This document shows positions 9,167-19,266 of a DNA stretch of 64,000 nt, piece by piece. The DNA comes from Leucobacter weissii (GTDB lineage Bacteria > Actinomycetota > Actinomycetes > Actinomycetales > Microbacteriaceae). The notes beneath the pieces are model-generated. The model saw only the letters and a list, made by a program, of their open reading frames with translations, did not search any database and had not been told where the DNA came from. The stretch covers positions 180,895 to 244,894 of the forward strand of contig NZ_JAGDYM010000009.1 of the NCBI RefSeq assembly GCF_017565745.1, in the 5' to 3' direction. A program made the position numbers and the translations under genes. Positions within the stretch are counted from its first letter, which is position 1; each line of letters opens with the position of its first letter.

Positions 9167-12100
9167 TCAGCCGTTGACGAGGCACCGCGGGCCGAGCAGT
9201 CCCTTCAGATCGCCGTAGAGGTCCGGGCCCACCCGCACGCGGAGCGGCAACTCGAACAGCCGGACACTCGCCGGGGTGACGAGTTGAAGGCGCATCTCGC
9301 TCTCGCCGGGATGCCGACGGAGCGCATCCTTCAGCTCCAGGAGCAGGCTCTCGGTAGCGCGCTGCTCCTCGAGCCGCAGCGTCAGCGTCGGCGCCTCGTC
9401 CTGCACGACCGCATCGATCGGCTTCACCGCGTAGGCGTGCAGCGACATGCCGTCGTCCCTGGCGTTGAGCTTGCCCCGCACCGCGACGATGGCATCCGGC
9501 TTGAGCAGCTGGCCGTACTCCTGATAGGACTTGCCCATGAAGAGCGCCTGCACCTCGCCGGTGAAGTCCTCGACCGTCACCATGCCGTACAGGTTGCCCG
9601 ACTTGGCCGTCCGGTGCTGCACGTTCGTGAGCAGCCCGGCGACGACCACGGTCTCCCCGTCCACCGCGGTGTCCGGGCCCACGGCGTGCTCGATCGAGGT
9701 GGAGGACTCCTTCGCCAGCGCGGACTCGAGCCCGCGCAGCGGATGATCGGAGACGTACAGCCCGAGCATCTCGCGTTCGAAGGCCAGCTTGTCCTTCTTC
9801 GACCACTCGGGACGGTCGGGGACGAGGGAGACCGCCTCGGCGATGTCCCCCGCGTCGGCGGCCTCGGCGAAGAGGCTGTCGAAGTCGAAGCCGACGTTGC
9901 CGTGCTCGGCGTCGCGCTTCTCCCGCACCGCCGCCTCCACGGCGCCCTCGTGGATCTCGAGCAGGGCGCGCCGGGTGTCGCCGAAGGTGTCGAACGCGCC
10001 GGCCTTGATCAGGGACTCGATCGTGCGCTTGTTCAGCACCGTCGCGGGAACCCGCTTCAGGAAATCGTGGAAGGACCCGAAGTCCCCGTCGCGCTCTCGC
10101 GCGGCGCGGATCCCCTCGACGACGTTGGCGCCCACGTTGCGCACGGCTCCCAGCCCGAAGCGGATGTCGCCCCCGACCGCCGAGAAGTTCACGAACGACG
10201 CCCCGACGTCGGGCGGGAGCACCTTGATGCCCATCCGACGGCACTCGTTGAGGTAGACCGCGAGCTTGTCCTTCGAGTCCCCCACGCTGGTGAGCAGCGC
10301 GGCCATGTACTCGGCCGGGTAGTGCGACTTGAGGTAGGCGGTCCAGTAGCTGACCAGCCCGTAGGCGGCCGAGTGCGCCTTGTTGAACGCGTAGTCCGAG
10401 AAGGGCAGCAGGATGTCCCAGAGCGCCTTGATGGCGCCGTCGGAGTAACCGCGCTCCCGCATGCCGCCGGAGAAGCCCTCGTACTGCTTGTCGAGCTCCT
10501 CCTTCTTCTTCTTGCCCATGGCCCGGCGCAGGATGTCCGCCTGTCCGAGCGAGAATCCGGCGACCTTCTGCGCGACCGCCATCACCTGCTCCTGGTAGAT
10601 GATGAGGCCGTAGGTCGTGTCGAGGATGTCCCTGAGCGGCTCTTCCAGCTCGGGATGGATCGGCGTGATCTCCTGCAGGCCGTTCTTGCGCAGCGCGTAG
10701 TTCGTGTGGGAGTCCGCGCCCATCGGCCCGGGTCGGTACAGGGCGATCAGCGCTGAGATGTCCTCGAAGTTGTCGGGCTTCATCAGCCGCATGAGCGAGC
10801 GCAGCGGTCCGCCGTCCAGCTGGAAGACGCCGAGCGAGTCCCCCCGCGCGAGCAGTTGGTACGAGGCGGCGTCGTCGAGCTCGAGCGTCTCGAGGTCGAG
10901 ATCCTCGCCCCGGTTGAGCTTGATGTTCTCGATCGCGTCGGAGATGATCGTGAGGTTCCTCAGGCCCAGGAAGTCCATCTTGATGAGGCCGAGCGATTCG
11001 CAGGTGGGGTAGTCGAACTGCGTGACGATCTGGCCGTCCTGCTCGCGCTTCATGATGGGGATGATGTCGATCAGCGGATCGCTCGACATGATGACGCCGG
11101 CGGCGTGCACGCCCCACTGGCGTTTCAGCCCCTCGAGCCCGAGCGCGGTGTCGTACACCGTCTTCGCGTCCGGGTCGACCTCGATCACCGCGCGGAACTC
11201 CGCCGCCTCCTTGTAGCGGGCGTGCTCGGAATCGGTGATCCCGGCGAGGGGGATGTCCTTCGCCATCACCGCCGGGGGCATGGCCTTGGTCAGCTTCTCC
11301 CCCATGCCGAAGGGGAAGCCGAGCACGCGCGAGGCGTCCTTGAGCGCCTGCTTCGACTTGATCGTGCCGTAGGTGACGATCTGCGCGACCCGCTCGTCGC
11401 CGTACTTCTCGGTGACGTATTTGATCACCTCGCCGCGGCGACGATCGTCGAAGTCCACGTCGAAGTCGGGCATCGAGACGCGATCCGGATTGAGGAAGCG
11501 CTCGAAGATCAGCCCGTGCTGCAGGGGGTCGAGGTCGGTGATGCGCAGGGCGTAGGCGGCCATCGACCCCGCGCCGGATCCGCGGCCCGGCCCGACCCGG
11601 ATCCCGTGGTCCTTGGCCCAGTTGATGAAGTCCGCCACGACGAGGAAGTAGCCGGGGAAGCCCATCTGCGCGATCACGCCGGTCTCGTACTCGGCCTGCT
11701 TGCGCACCGCGTCGGGGATGCCCGACGGGTAGCGGTAGTGCAGCCCGCGCTCGACCTCCTTGACGAACCAGCTCTCCTCGGTCTCGCCCTCCGGCACCGG
11801 ATAGCGCGGCATGTAGTTGGCCCGCGTGTTGAACTCGCTCTCGCAGCGCTCGGCGATCAGCAGGGTGTTGTCGCAGGCCTCGGGCAGCTCGCGGAAGAGC
11901 TGCCGCATCTCCGCAGCGCTCTTCAGGTAGTAACCGTCGCCGTCGAACCTGAAGCGGTTCGGGTCGTCGAGCGTCGAACCGGACTGGACGCACAGCAGCG
12001 CCTCGTGCGATTTCGCGTCGTGCTGGTGCGTGTAGTGGAGGTCGTTCGTGGCGAGCAGCGGGATCCCGAGGTCGCGCGCGATCTCGAGCAGCTCCTTCTG

Positions 12101-12703
12101 CACGCGGCGCTCGATCTCGAGGCCGTGATCCATGATCTCGCAGAAGAAGTTCTCCTTGCCGAAGAGGTCCTGGAACTCGGCGGCGGCCTCCCGCGCCTCC
12201 CGGAACTGCCCCAGGCGCAGCCTGGTGTGGATCTCCCCCGACGGGCAGCCGGTGGTCGCGATGAGCCCCGTCGCATAGCGCTGCAGCAGCTCGCGGTCCA
12301 TCCGCGGCTTGAAGTAGTACCCCTCGATCGAGGCCAGGCTCGACAGCCGGAACAGGTTGTGCATGCCCTCCGTGCTCTGGGCGAGCATGGTCATGTGCGT
12401 GTAGGCGCCGCCGCCCGAGACGTCGTCGCCCCCGCCGTCGCCCCAGCGCACGCGGGTGCGGTCGCTGCGATGGGTGCCCGGTGCCAGGTAGGCCTCGGTC
12501 CCGATGATCGGCTTGATCCCGGCGTCCCGCGCCGTCTTCCAGAAGTCGAAGGCGCCGAAGGTGTTGCCGTGGTCGGTGATGGCGATGGCCGGCATGCCCT
12601 GCTCGGCGGCCGCCGAGATGAGCGGTTTCACGCGGGCGGCCCCGTCGAGCATCGAGTACTCGCTGTGCACGTGCAGATGGACGAAACCGTCTCGATCGCT
12701 CAT
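9167..12703 (-). CDS. dnaE: DNA polymerase III alpha subunit DnaE
   Basis: The replicative polymerase, 1178 residues, the usual size for DnaE1. An N-terminal PHP domain begins HLHVHSEYSMLDGAA (9-21). The polymerase core shows GPGRGSGAGS (371-380) and the catalytic PDFDVDFDD (412-420), followed by the fingers, a helix-hairpin-helix and an OB domain near the C-terminus (VAGLLTNVQHRT). The PHP metal-site histidines are retained, so it may proofread as in mycobacterial DnaE1; that function is inferred. It lies 41 bp after a glycosyltransferase gene and may share its transcript. Confidence 0.97.
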   Translation of the reverse strand: MSDRDGFVHLHVHSEYSMLDGAARVKPLISAAAEQGMPAIAITDHGNTFGAFDFWKTARDAGIKPIIGTEAYLAPGTHRSDRTRVRWGDGGGDDVSGGGAYTHMTMLAQSTEGMHNLFRLSSLASIEGYYFKPRMDRELLQRYATGLIATTGCPSGEIHTRLRLGQFREAREAAAEFQDLFGKENFFCEIMDHGLEIERRVQKELLEIARDLGIPLLATNDLHYTHQHDAKSHEALLCVQSGSTLDDPNRFRFDGDGYYLKSAAEMRQLFRELPEACDNTLLIAERCESEFNTRANYMPRYPVPEGETEESWFVKEVERGLHYRYPSGIPDAVRKQAEYETGVIAQMGFPGYFLVVADFINWAKDHGIRVGPGRGSGAGSMAAYALRITDLDPLQHGLIFERFLNPDRVSMPDFDVDFDDRRRGEVIKYVTEKYGDERVAQIVTYGTIKSKQALKDASRVLGFPFGMGEKLTKAMPPAVMAKDIPLAGITDSEHARYKEAAEFRAVIEVDPDAKTVYDTALGLEGLKRQWGVHAAGVIMSSDPLIDIIPIMKREQDGQIVTQFDYPTCESLGLIKMDFLGLRNLTIISDAIENIKLNRGEDLDLETLELDDAASYQLLARGDSLGVFQLDGGPLRSLMRLMKPDNFEDISALIALYRPGPMGADSHTNYALRKNGLQEITPIHPELEEPLRDILDTTYGLIIYQEQVMAVAQKVAGFSLGQADILRRAMGKKKKEELDKQYEGFSGGMRERGYSDGAIKALWDILLPFSDYAFNKAHSAAYGLVSYWTAYLKSHYPAEYMAALLTSVGDSKDKLAVYLNECRRMGIKVLPPDVGASFVNFSAVGGDIRFGLGAVRNVGANVVEGIRAARERDGDFGSFHDFLKRVPATVLNKRTIESLIKAGAFDTFGDTRRALLEIHEGAVEAAVREKRDAEHGNVGFDFDSLFAEAADAGDIAEAVSLVPDRPEWSKKDKLAFEREMLGLYVSDHPLRGLESALAKESSTSIEHAVGPDTAVDGETVVVAGLLTNVQHRTAKSGNLYGMVTVEDFTGEVQALFMGKSYQEYGQLLKPDAIVAVRGKLNARDDGMSLHAYAVKPIDAVVQDEAPTLTLRLEEQRATESLLLELKDALRRHPGESEMRLQLVTPASVRLFELPLRVRVGPDLYGDLKGLLGPRCLVNG

Positions 12704-12744
12704 AGAAGCCCCCTGTCTCCCGGCGTGCGCCGACCCCCTCTAGG

Positions 12745-14196
12745 CTACTGCCCGCCGCCGTCCGCCCGGTGCGTCGTGAGTCCGTGCTCGGTCTTCTCCC
12801 AGTAGTGCGGGCGCACGACGAGCTGCCAGAGCGCCTTGTAGGACGCGACGGAGTGGAGGATCCAGTAGACCGGGTTGAGCAGCGCCCAGGGGACGAGCTC
12901 GAAATCGCCGCGTTTGAAGGGCCCCATCATGTTGAGGTAGACGATCATGCCGCTGCCGATCAGGAAGTTGAAGAGGGTGACGACCGCGACCGCTGGCGGG
13001 AACAGCGGATCGATGACGTGCGACGGCAGCAGCCAGGTGATGCCCGTCAGCAGTATGAAGGGCAGCACGCCGAGGAAGGTCAGCGGCGTGCCGGCGACGA
13101 GCAGCGCGAAACCGGCGAAGCGGCGGAGGCCGATCTCGCGGATCAGGCGCAGCGGCGAGCGCGCGTGCACGAGCGTCGTCTGCATGTAGCCCTTGATCCA
13201 ACGGCTGCGCTGCCGCACGAAGTTCGGGATCGAGGTGTTCGCCTCCTCCATCGTCACCGAGTCGACGATGCCCACCTGGTAGCCCAGCGCGCTCGCCCGG
13301 ATGCCGAGATCGGCGTCTTCGGTGACGTTGAAGGGGTCCCAGCCTCCCAGCTCGCGCAGCGCCGTCGTGCGGAAGTGGTTGGAGGTGCCGCCGAGCGGGA
13401 TCGGCAGGGCGTCGATGTCGAGCCCCGGCAGCATGTAGTCGAACCAGTACGCGTACTCGAGGGTGAACATGCGGGTGAGCACGTTCTCTCCCGCATTGAA
13501 GTAGTTCAGCGACGCCTGCATCACGGCCGTCCGGTCGCCGGCGCGCGAGAAGGCCAGCAGCGCCTTCTTCAACTGCAGCGGCTCCGGGGCGTCCTCCGCG
13601 TCGTAGATCACCAGGTATTCTCCGCGCGCGATCGCGAGGCCCACGTTGCAGGCGCGCGGCTTCGTCTGCGGCTGCCCCTGGGGGACGATCACGACGGTGA
13701 AGTTGTCGGGCGCGTCGGAGGCGTCGACCGCGGCGCGCGTCTCCTCGTCCTCCTCCTCGACGAGGATGAGTACCTCGAGCCGAGCCGCGGGATAGTCGAT
13801 CGCTCCGAGGTTGTCGACGAGCTGATGCACGATGTTCGCCTCGCGGAACACCGGCACCAGCACCGTGTACACGGGCAGCTCCGCATCGTCCAGCGCGGCG
13901 ATCTCCTCGGGGTCGATGCGATCCGCGAGATCGTAGCGGGCGCCGCGCAGCGACACCCAGAATTTGAAGGCCGTGGCGCTGAGGAAGGCGAGGCTCGTGA
14001 CGAGCAGTGTGGCGACGATGGTGTCGCGCGTCCAGAGCACCGCCGCGAGCACGTACAGGAACGCGCACACCGCGATCCCCCAGCCCTGGGGCCGGCTCAG
14101 CACGCGCCGCGCGGAGAGGCCGGGATCGCGCTCCCACAGTCCCTGCGAGGCGTCGTGCGCGATCTCGGGCGACACCCGGATGGTCCGCACGCTCAT
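12745..14196 (-). CDS. Membrane-bound family 2 glycosyltransferase, processive type
   Basis: 483 residues. Two N-terminal helices (about 38-56, 60-80) precede a cytosolic GT2 domain with TVLVPVFREA, a DxxD-type nucleotide site (YDAED, 198-202), TED at 292-294 and QRSRW at 329-333, then C-terminal helices. This layout is that of cellulose/hyaluronan-type processive synthases transferring from a nucleotide sugar. Its start overlaps the preceding stop by 4 nt (ATGA), so it is coupled to the membrane protein at 14193-15359. The product polysaccharide is unknown. Confidence 0.85.
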   Translation of the reverse strand: MSVRTIRVSPEIAHDASQGLWERDPGLSARRVLSRPQGWGIAVCAFLYVLAAVLWTRDTIVATLLVTSLAFLSATAFKFWVSLRGARYDLADRIDPEEIAALDDAELPVYTVLVPVFREANIVHQLVDNLGAIDYPAARLEVLILVEEEDEETRAAVDASDAPDNFTVVIVPQGQPQTKPRACNVGLAIARGEYLVIYDAEDAPEPLQLKKALLAFSRAGDRTAVMQASLNYFNAGENVLTRMFTLEYAYWFDYMLPGLDIDALPIPLGGTSNHFRTTALRELGGWDPFNVTEDADLGIRASALGYQVGIVDSVTMEEANTSIPNFVRQRSRWIKGYMQTTLVHARSPLRLIREIGLRRFAGFALLVAGTPLTFLGVLPFILLTGITWLLPSHVIDPLFPPAVAVVTLFNFLIGSGMIVYLNMMGPFKRGDFELVPWALLNPVYWILHSVASYKALWQLVVRPHYWEKTEHGLTTHRADGGGQ

Positions 14197-15359
14197 CCGA
14201 GCGCTCCGCCCGTGAGCGCGCGCCACCACTGACCGACGCTCGGGTAGAGCAGGAACGACAGCGCCCAGCCGACGAGCGCCTGCAGGACGACCAGCGTCAG
14301 CGCGGCGACCCGGTGCCAGTCGCGCAGCCGCTGCGCGCAGATGGCGGCGACGACGGTGGCCAGGATGAGGAAGCTCGTGCCGGACGACCCGACGGGGCTG
14401 ACGCCGGTCGCCGACATGAGCAGGAAGGAGGCGGTGATCAGCGGGGGCGCCAGCGCGATGAGCGGCCGCTGCGCCGCGAGGGCGAGCAGCATGCTGAGGA
14501 CGGTGGGCACGAAGTGCAGCCAGCCCCAGCTCGAGCCGAGCACGTCGAGCGTCGCCTGCAGACGGTCGTCGGCGGGGTCGAATCCGGTGTTCCGCAGCGG
14601 AAGGAGGGGGTCCGAGCGGAACACGAGCCCGAGCAGCGAGGCCGAGCCGAAGGCGGCGACGGTCGGGAACACCAGGACGAGCGCGTTGGCGATCCGCGAA
14701 CCGAGACGGGAGTGGTAGAGCAGCGGGGCGACGCATCCGGCGAGGAGGATCGAGAAGATGAAGGCGGGGGCGGAGAGCGCTGCGGTCGCGAAGTAGAGGC
14801 CGACGCGGAACCCGGCCTGCGTGTTGGCGTAGACGATGAAGCGGATCAGGTCGATCATGCCGAGGCCGAACAGCACGGCTCCGAGGGTCATCTCGAGGTT
14901 CGTCGTCACGAGGAACGCGGTCAGCGGCGTGCCCGCGATGAGCAGCAGGAGGATCGACCCGTCGAGGCGCGGCACGCGCCGGCGGGTGAACCACTCGAAG
15001 ACGCGCTGGCAGAAGAATCCGGCCACGAGGGAGCCCACGATGCCGAGGCCGAGCGCGCCCCCGGGCACGAGCAGCGCGATCAGCGAGGAGATCGGCGGGT
15101 AGAGGGCCCCGAGCACATCGATCCCGACCTCGCCGGCGCCGACGCCGCGCACCTCGGCGAGCAGCTCCGCATTGGCGGTCTCTCCGCTGAAGTACCCGTC
15201 GTCGTTCGCGTCGAGCAGGAGGGCCAGGGCCAGGAACGGCAGAGCGAACCCGAGCCGCAGCGCCCAGCGCGCCCAGCGCCGAGCCGGATACTTGGGAAGC
15301 CGGCCGGACCCTCGAGCCTCGCGCAGTCGAGGTGCGCCGCGGAGAGTCTGCGCCGCCAT
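14193..15359 (-). CDS. Polytopic membrane protein, possible partner of the GT2
   Basis: 388 residues with about ten hydrophobic segments and no recognised catalytic motif. The first extracellular loop holds DANDDGYFSGE and later YPPISS, a pattern that recalls lipid-linked GT-C glycosyltransferases, but this is only a resemblance. Two adjacent ATGs (15362 and 15359) are possible; I chose the second because GGGGGA is then better spaced. The rluD stop overlaps here, and the 3' end overlaps the GT2 start, so the two genes form a coupled pair. Confidence 0.75.
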   Translation of the reverse strand: MAAQTLRGAPRLREARGSGRLPKYPARRWARWALRLGFALPFLALALLLDANDDGYFSGETANAELLAEVRGVGAGEVGIDVLGALYPPISSLIALLVPGGALGLGIVGSLVAGFFCQRVFEWFTRRRVPRLDGSILLLLIAGTPLTAFLVTTNLEMTLGAVLFGLGMIDLIRFIVYANTQAGFRVGLYFATAALSAPAFIFSILLAGCVAPLLYHSRLGSRIANALVLVFPTVAAFGSASLLGLVFRSDPLLPLRNTGFDPADDRLQATLDVLGSSWGWLHFVPTVLSMLLALAAQRPLIALAPPLITASFLLMSATGVSPVGSSGTSFLILATVVAAICAQRLRDWHRVAALTLVVLQALVGWALSFLLYPSVGQWWRALTGGALG

Positions 15360-16279
15360 CATTCCCCCGCGAGTGCGCTCAGAGCCCGCTGCAGATCGTC
15401 GGAGTAGCGGCTCGTGAACTCGACGGGCTCCCCGTCGCCCGGGTGCCTGAAGCCGAGCCGGACGGCGTGCAGCCACTGACGTTCGAGCCCGAGTCGCGCG
15501 CTGAGGCGCGGATCGGCGCCGTACATGGCGTCGCCGACGCAGGGGTGCCGCTGCGCGGACATGTGCACCCGGATCTGGTGCGTGCGCCCGGTCTCGAGCT
15601 CGACCTCGATCAGCGAGGCGTGCGGGAACGCTTCGAGGGTCGCGTAGTGGGTGACGGAGGGCTTCCCGTCGCGCGTCACCGCGAACTTCCACTCGCTGCC
15701 GGGATGCCGGCCGATGGGACCCTCGATCGTGCCGGTCAGCGGATCGGGGTGGCCCTGCACGACCGCGTGGTAGAACTTCTCGACCTGGCGGGATTTGAAG
15801 GCGCGCTTCAGCTCGCTGTAGGCGCGCTCGCTCTTCGCGACGACCATCAGCCCGCTCGTCCCGGCGTCGAGGCGGTGCACGATGCCCTGGCGCTCCGGCG
15901 GTCCGGAGGTCGCGATCCGGTACCCGGCGCCCGCCAGCGCGCCGAGCACCGTCGGCCCGCTCCAGCCGAGGGAGGGATGGGCGGCGACGCCCGGGGGCTT
16001 GTCGATCACCACGATGTCGTCGTCGTCGTGGACGACGCCCAGCTCGGGCAGGCGCACCGGCACGATCTCCGGGCCGACCCGCTCCTCCCAGCTCACCTCG
16101 AGCAGCCCGCCGGCGGGAAGCCGGTCGCCCTTGCCGAGCGCGCGACCGTCCAGCGTGACGCCGCCCCGCTGGGCGATCTCCGCCGCGAAGGTCCGCGAGA
16201 AGCCGAACAGCCTCGCGAGCGCCGCGTCGACACGCTGCTCCGCCAGCCCCTCGGGCACCGGCATCGAACGGCGCTCCAT
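15359..16279 (-). CDS. RluD-type 23S rRNA pseudouridine synthase
   Basis: 306 residues: an N-terminal S4-like domain ([24 protein letters not shown]) and the RluA-family catalytic domain with HRLDAGTSG, catalytic Asp138. Later motifs are [11 protein letters not shown] and [10 protein letters not shown]. It isomerises uridines in 23S rRNA; the exact positions are not readable. Its ATG overlaps the lspA stop by one base (TGATG), the standard lspA-rluD pairing. Confidence 0.93.
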   Translation of the reverse strand: MERRSMPVPEGLAEQRVDAALARLFGFSRTFAAEIAQRGGVTLDGRALGKGDRLPAGGLLEVSWEERVGPEIVPVRLPELGVVHDDDDIVVIDKPPGVAAHPSLGWSGPTVLGALAGAGYRIATSGPPERQGIVHRLDAGTSGLMVVAKSERAYSELKRAFKSRQVEKFYHAVVQGHPDPLTGTIEGPIGRHPGSEWKFAVTRDGKPSVTHYATLEAFPHASLIEVELETGRTHQIRVHMSAQRHPCVGDAMYGADPRLSARLGLERQWLHAVRLGFRHPGDGEPVEFTSRYSDDLQRALSALAGE

Positions 16280-16950
16280 CAGCCGGCTCCCGCGCCGCCC
16301 CGGGCGCTCTCGGGCGAACTCTCGTCTGCACGGTCGGCGATCCCGTCGGTTGCGGGCCGCCGATCGGGTCTCCGAGGGCCGCCGGTGATCGGGAGACCGC
16401 GGAAGGTGATGACGACGAACAGCAGCATCGCGGAGACGATGCCGATATCGGCGACGTTGTAGATCGCGGGGTTCATCCCCGGCCACATCCACGGCGTGAG
16501 GATGAAGTCGACGACGTGGCCGACCGGGAAGCCGGGCTCGCGGAGGAGCCGGTCCGTGAGGTTGCCGAGCACGCCGCCGAGCAGCAGTCCGAAGAAGAGC
16601 GCCCAGCTCCGCGAGCCGAGCCGCCGGATCTGCCAGAGGATGGCGCCGACGACCGCCGCGGCCAGGATGGTGAACACCCAGGTCGCGCCGCTCGCGATCG
16701 AGAACGCGGCCCCGGGGTTGCGCACGAAATGCCACTGCAGGAAGTCGCCGATCACCTGGACCGACTGCCCCTCGGTGAGGTTGGCGACCACCCAGTTCTT
16801 GCTGAGCTGATCGACGAGATAGACGATCAGCGCGACGCCGACGAGCAGCGCTATGGGGAGACCGCGCCTCGCGGCGCGCTCGGGCGCCGTCGCGGCCGCG
16901 TCCTCGGAGGACGCCTCATCCCCGTGCTCGGCTCGCGCATTGTCGTTCAC
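16279..16950 (-). CDS. lspA: Lipoprotein signal peptidase LspA
   Basis: Type II signal peptidase that cleaves prolipoproteins at the lipobox in the cytoplasmic membrane. 223 residues with four helices. Catalytic Asp133 lies in GNLTDRLLR and Asp168 in YNVADIGI, with the conserved DQLSKNW and RNPGAAFS. Both termini are extended by polar, disordered stretches compared with the usual 160-180 residues. The start is GTG. It sits between wag31 and rluD. Confidence 0.96.
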   Translation of the reverse strand: MNDNARAEHGDEASSEDAAATAPERAARRGLPIALLVGVALIVYLVDQLSKNWVVANLTEGQSVQVIGDFLQWHFVRNPGAAFSIASGATWVFTILAAAVVGAILWQIRRLGSRSWALFFGLLLGGVLGNLTDRLLREPGFPVGHVVDFILTPWMWPGMNPAIYNVADIGIVSAMLLFVVITFRGLPITGGPRRPDRRPATDGIADRADESSPESARGGAGAG

Positions 16951-16962
16951 CGAGCTGCCGGG

Positions 16963-17643
16963 TCAGTCGAGCGCCTTGCGGCCGCCCTTGGGCTCGGGGG
17001 AACCCTCGAGCTCGCGGAGCTGCGCCTGGATGTACGAGGTGAGGGTGTCGCGGTACTCCGACTCGAACTCGCGCAGTTCCTGGATCCGCTGCCGGATCGA
17101 CTGCCGTTCGGAGGACAGCGCCTGCAACTCGTCGGCGCGCTGCTTCTGCGCCTCTCCGACGAGTTTCGAGGCCGTCTTCTCCGCCTCTCCGACGAGTCGG
17201 TCGCGCTCGACCTCTCCCTCGTGGATGTACTTGTCGTGCAGTTCGAGAGCGAGCTGCAGCATCGCGCTCGACTTGATCGCATCCGCCTCCGGCACGCCGT
17301 CGTGATGGGAGGGCTGCGCGGGCTGGAAGCTCGGCGCGGGCGGCGCGTCCACCACGATGGTCTGCTCGGACACGCTGGTCTGCTCGGCCGCGGCCGTCTC
17401 GACGACGGCGCTCGCGTCCTGGGCCGGAGCCTGCGAGGCGCTCTCGAGCTGAGCCTCGAGCTCCTTGATGCGCTCCCTGGCACTCTCGAGCTCCGCGCGG
17501 AGAGCTTCCTTCTCCTGCTCGTGCTGACGCAGGTCCTCGACGATGGTGTCGAGGAAGTCGTCGACCTGGTCAAGGTCGTAACCGTCTCGGAACTTCGTAA
17601 TCGTGAACTTCTGGTTCACGACCTCTTCGGGTGTCAGGGCCAT
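16963..17643 (-). CDS. divIVA: Polar growth and septum-site protein DivIVA/Wag31
   Basis: A cytoplasmic coiled-coil scaffold that marks curved membrane at poles and septa and organises wall synthesis. 226 residues. The N-terminal membrane-binding DivIVA domain (LTPEEVVNQKFTITKFRDGY, then DLDQVDDFLD) is followed by a coiled coil, a Ser/Ala/Pro linker and a second coiled coil ending near RELEGSPEPKGGRKALD. It sits downstream of sepF and the YggT gene, the standard actinobacterial order. Confidence 0.95.
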   Translation of the reverse strand: MALTPEEVVNQKFTITKFRDGYDLDQVDDFLDTIVEDLRQHEQEKEALRAELESARERIKELEAQLESASQAPAQDASAVVETAAAEQTSVSEQTIVVDAPPAPSFQPAQPSHHDGVPEADAIKSSAMLQLALELHDKYIHEGEVERDRLVGEAEKTASKLVGEAQKQRADELQALSSERQSIRQRIQELREFESEYRDTLTSYIQAQLRELEGSPEPKGGRKALD

Positions 17644-17708
17644 TCGTACGTCTCTTTCACATCGGGACCATGAACATGGTCAGGGATAACCGTAGCAAAG
17701 ATTCGGCG

Positions 17709-18005
17709 TTACACGGGTATGACGCGGAGCACCGCGATCAGGATCCAGCAGCTGAGCATGGTCAGCATCCACCCGAGATCGAGTGCGATCTGCCCGAGCC
17801 GGATGGGCGGGAGCACCCGTCTGAAGAAGCGGATGGGGGGATCGGTGACGGTGAAGATCACCTCGAAGACGACGATGAGCGCTCCCCGAGGTCGAAACCG
17901 TGGGGCGAGGACCCTCACCCAATCGATGATGAAACGGCCCCAGAGCACATAGGTGTAGATGCGCAGCAGCCACACCAGCACCAGGACGATGACCGCCAGA
18001 ATCAT
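17709..18005 (-). CDS. YggT family membrane protein
   Basis: 98 residues with two hydrophobic regions (about 2-24 and 72-96) joined by an amphipathic stretch containing the YggT hallmark TDPPIRFFRRVLPP. It lies between sepF and divIVA as in most actinobacteria. A role in division-site or osmotic functions is proposed for the family but not settled. Confidence 0.9.
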   Translation of the reverse strand: MILAVIVLVLVWLLRIYTYVLWGRFIIDWVRVLAPRFRPRGALIVVFEVIFTVTDPPIRFFRRVLPPIRLGQIALDLGWMLTMLSCWILIAVLRVIPV

Positions 18006-18017
18006 GGATGCGCAGGA

Positions 18018-18491
18018 CTAGGCGGTGCCGCCGACGAAGAACGAACCGTCCTCGTTCCGGGACTGCTGATCGCCGCTCGTCGTGATGTGTTCGGGCGAGA
18101 GCAGGAACACCTTGCTGGTGACCCGCTCGATCTTGCCGTGCAGCCCCATCGAGAGCCCGCTGGCGAAATCGATGATGCGCTTCGCCTCCGCGTCGTTCAT
18201 GCGGGAGAGGTTCAGGATCACCGGCACGCCGTCCCGGAAGCTCTCCGCCACGGCCGCCGCGTCGCTGTAGGCGCTCGGGTGCACGGTGAGGATCTCGCTC
18301 ATCGCCTGCGCGGGCGCTTGCCGCGTCGGGGTGACCTTGCGCAGCGGCGTCACCTGGGCGGCACGGGGCTGAGCGGGGCGCGCCGCGGGAGCGGCCGACT
18401 CGGCCTCGCGCACGACACCGGTCTCCTGGCCGTCGAGATCCTCCTCGGCGAGCCCCAGGAACACCATCGTCTTCTTCAGAGGGTTGCTCAT
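18018..18491 (-). CDS. sepF: Cell division protein SepF
   Basis: Membrane anchor that links FtsZ filaments to the membrane in actinobacteria, which lack FtsA. An N-terminal amphipathic peptide ([12 protein letters not shown]) precedes a linker and the C-terminal SepF domain ([25 protein letters not shown] region, then [24 protein letters not shown]). Two ATGs are adjacent; the second (18491) is better spaced from GAGGAG, giving 157 residues. Confidence 0.95.
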   Translation of the reverse strand: MSNPLKKTMVFLGLAEEDLDGQETGVVREAESAAPAARPAQPRAAQVTPLRKVTPTRQAPAQAMSEILTVHPSAYSDAAAVAESFRDGVPVILNLSRMNDAEAKRIIDFASGLSMGLHGKIERVTSKVFLLSPEHITTSGDQQSRNEDGSFFVGGTA

Positions 18492-18545
18492 CATCTCTCC
18501 TCGAACATCTCGTCGGCGGGGCAGCGGAACCGCCGTGTGTCGAGC

Positions 18546-19259
18546 CTAACCGGCCGGAGGCCGATTTCCGGTGATTGCGCTGCCGATGCGGAGGTGTGTC
18601 GCGCCGGCCGCGACGGCTTCGGGGAAGTCGTGAGTCATGCCGGCGGAGATCGCCGCCGCGCTCGGCTCGAGCGCACGCAGGCGTTCCGAATACTCCCGGA
18701 GTCGCGCGAAGGCCGAGGCCGCCGGCTCCTCCTCGGGCAGCGGCGCGACCGCCATCACGCCGCGCAGCCGGAGCGTGCGCGTCGCGAGCACCCGCTCGGC
18801 GATGCGCTCGAGCTCTCCCGGCGCCGCTCCGCCGCGGGCCGGATCCTCCGTGAGGTTGATCTGGACGAAGGCGTCGATCGGATCGGCGACCTCTGCCGTG
18901 GCGAGCGCATCGACCAGTCGCTCGCGGTCGATCGAGTGGATCGCATGGGCGTACTGGGCGGCCTGCCTCGCCTTCTTCGTCTGCAGTTGCCCGACGAAGT
19001 GCCAGCGCAGGGCGAGATCGTCGAGCTCCGCGGCCTTCGCCTGCGCCTCCTGGTGCCGGTTCTCGCCGACGTCGCCGATGCCGAGCCGCGCGAGTCGGCG
19101 CACCAGCTCGGCGGGATGGAACTTCGTGATCACGATGAGGGCGATCTCCTCCGCCGCACGTCCGGCGTCCCGCGCCGCCTCGGCGATCCTCGAACGGACC
19201 GACTCGAGCCGCTGCGCGAGTTCGGCGTCGCTCGCCTCCGGGCGCTCCTCGGACGACAC
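18546..19259 (-). CDS. PLP homeostasis protein, YggS/PROSC family
   Basis: 237-residue cytosolic alanine-racemase-fold protein that binds pyridoxal phosphate and keeps free PLP balanced. The PLP lysine is K46 in VITKFHPAE. GENRHQEAQAK, WHFVGQLQTKK and the C-terminal phosphate site SAGMTHDFPEA / THLRIGSAITG are present. The start is GTG, seven bases after the ftsZ stop. Confidence 0.94.
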   Translation of the reverse strand: MSSEERPEASDAELAQRLESVRSRIAEAARDAGRAAEEIALIVITKFHPAELVRRLARLGIGDVGENRHQEAQAKAAELDDLALRWHFVGQLQTKKARQAAQYAHAIHSIDRERLVDALATAEVADPIDAFVQINLTEDPARGGAAPGELERIAERVLATRTLRLRGVMAVAPLPEEEPAASAFARLREYSERLRALEPSAAAISAGMTHDFPEAVAAGATHLRIGSAITGNRPPAG

Positions 19260-19266
19260 GGCGCCC

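Noticed and set aside
9066..11993. 975-codon open frame overlapping dnaE
   Set aside because: A shifted frame of dnaE dominated by Arg, Gly, Ala and Pro; the DnaE frame has all catalytic motifs.
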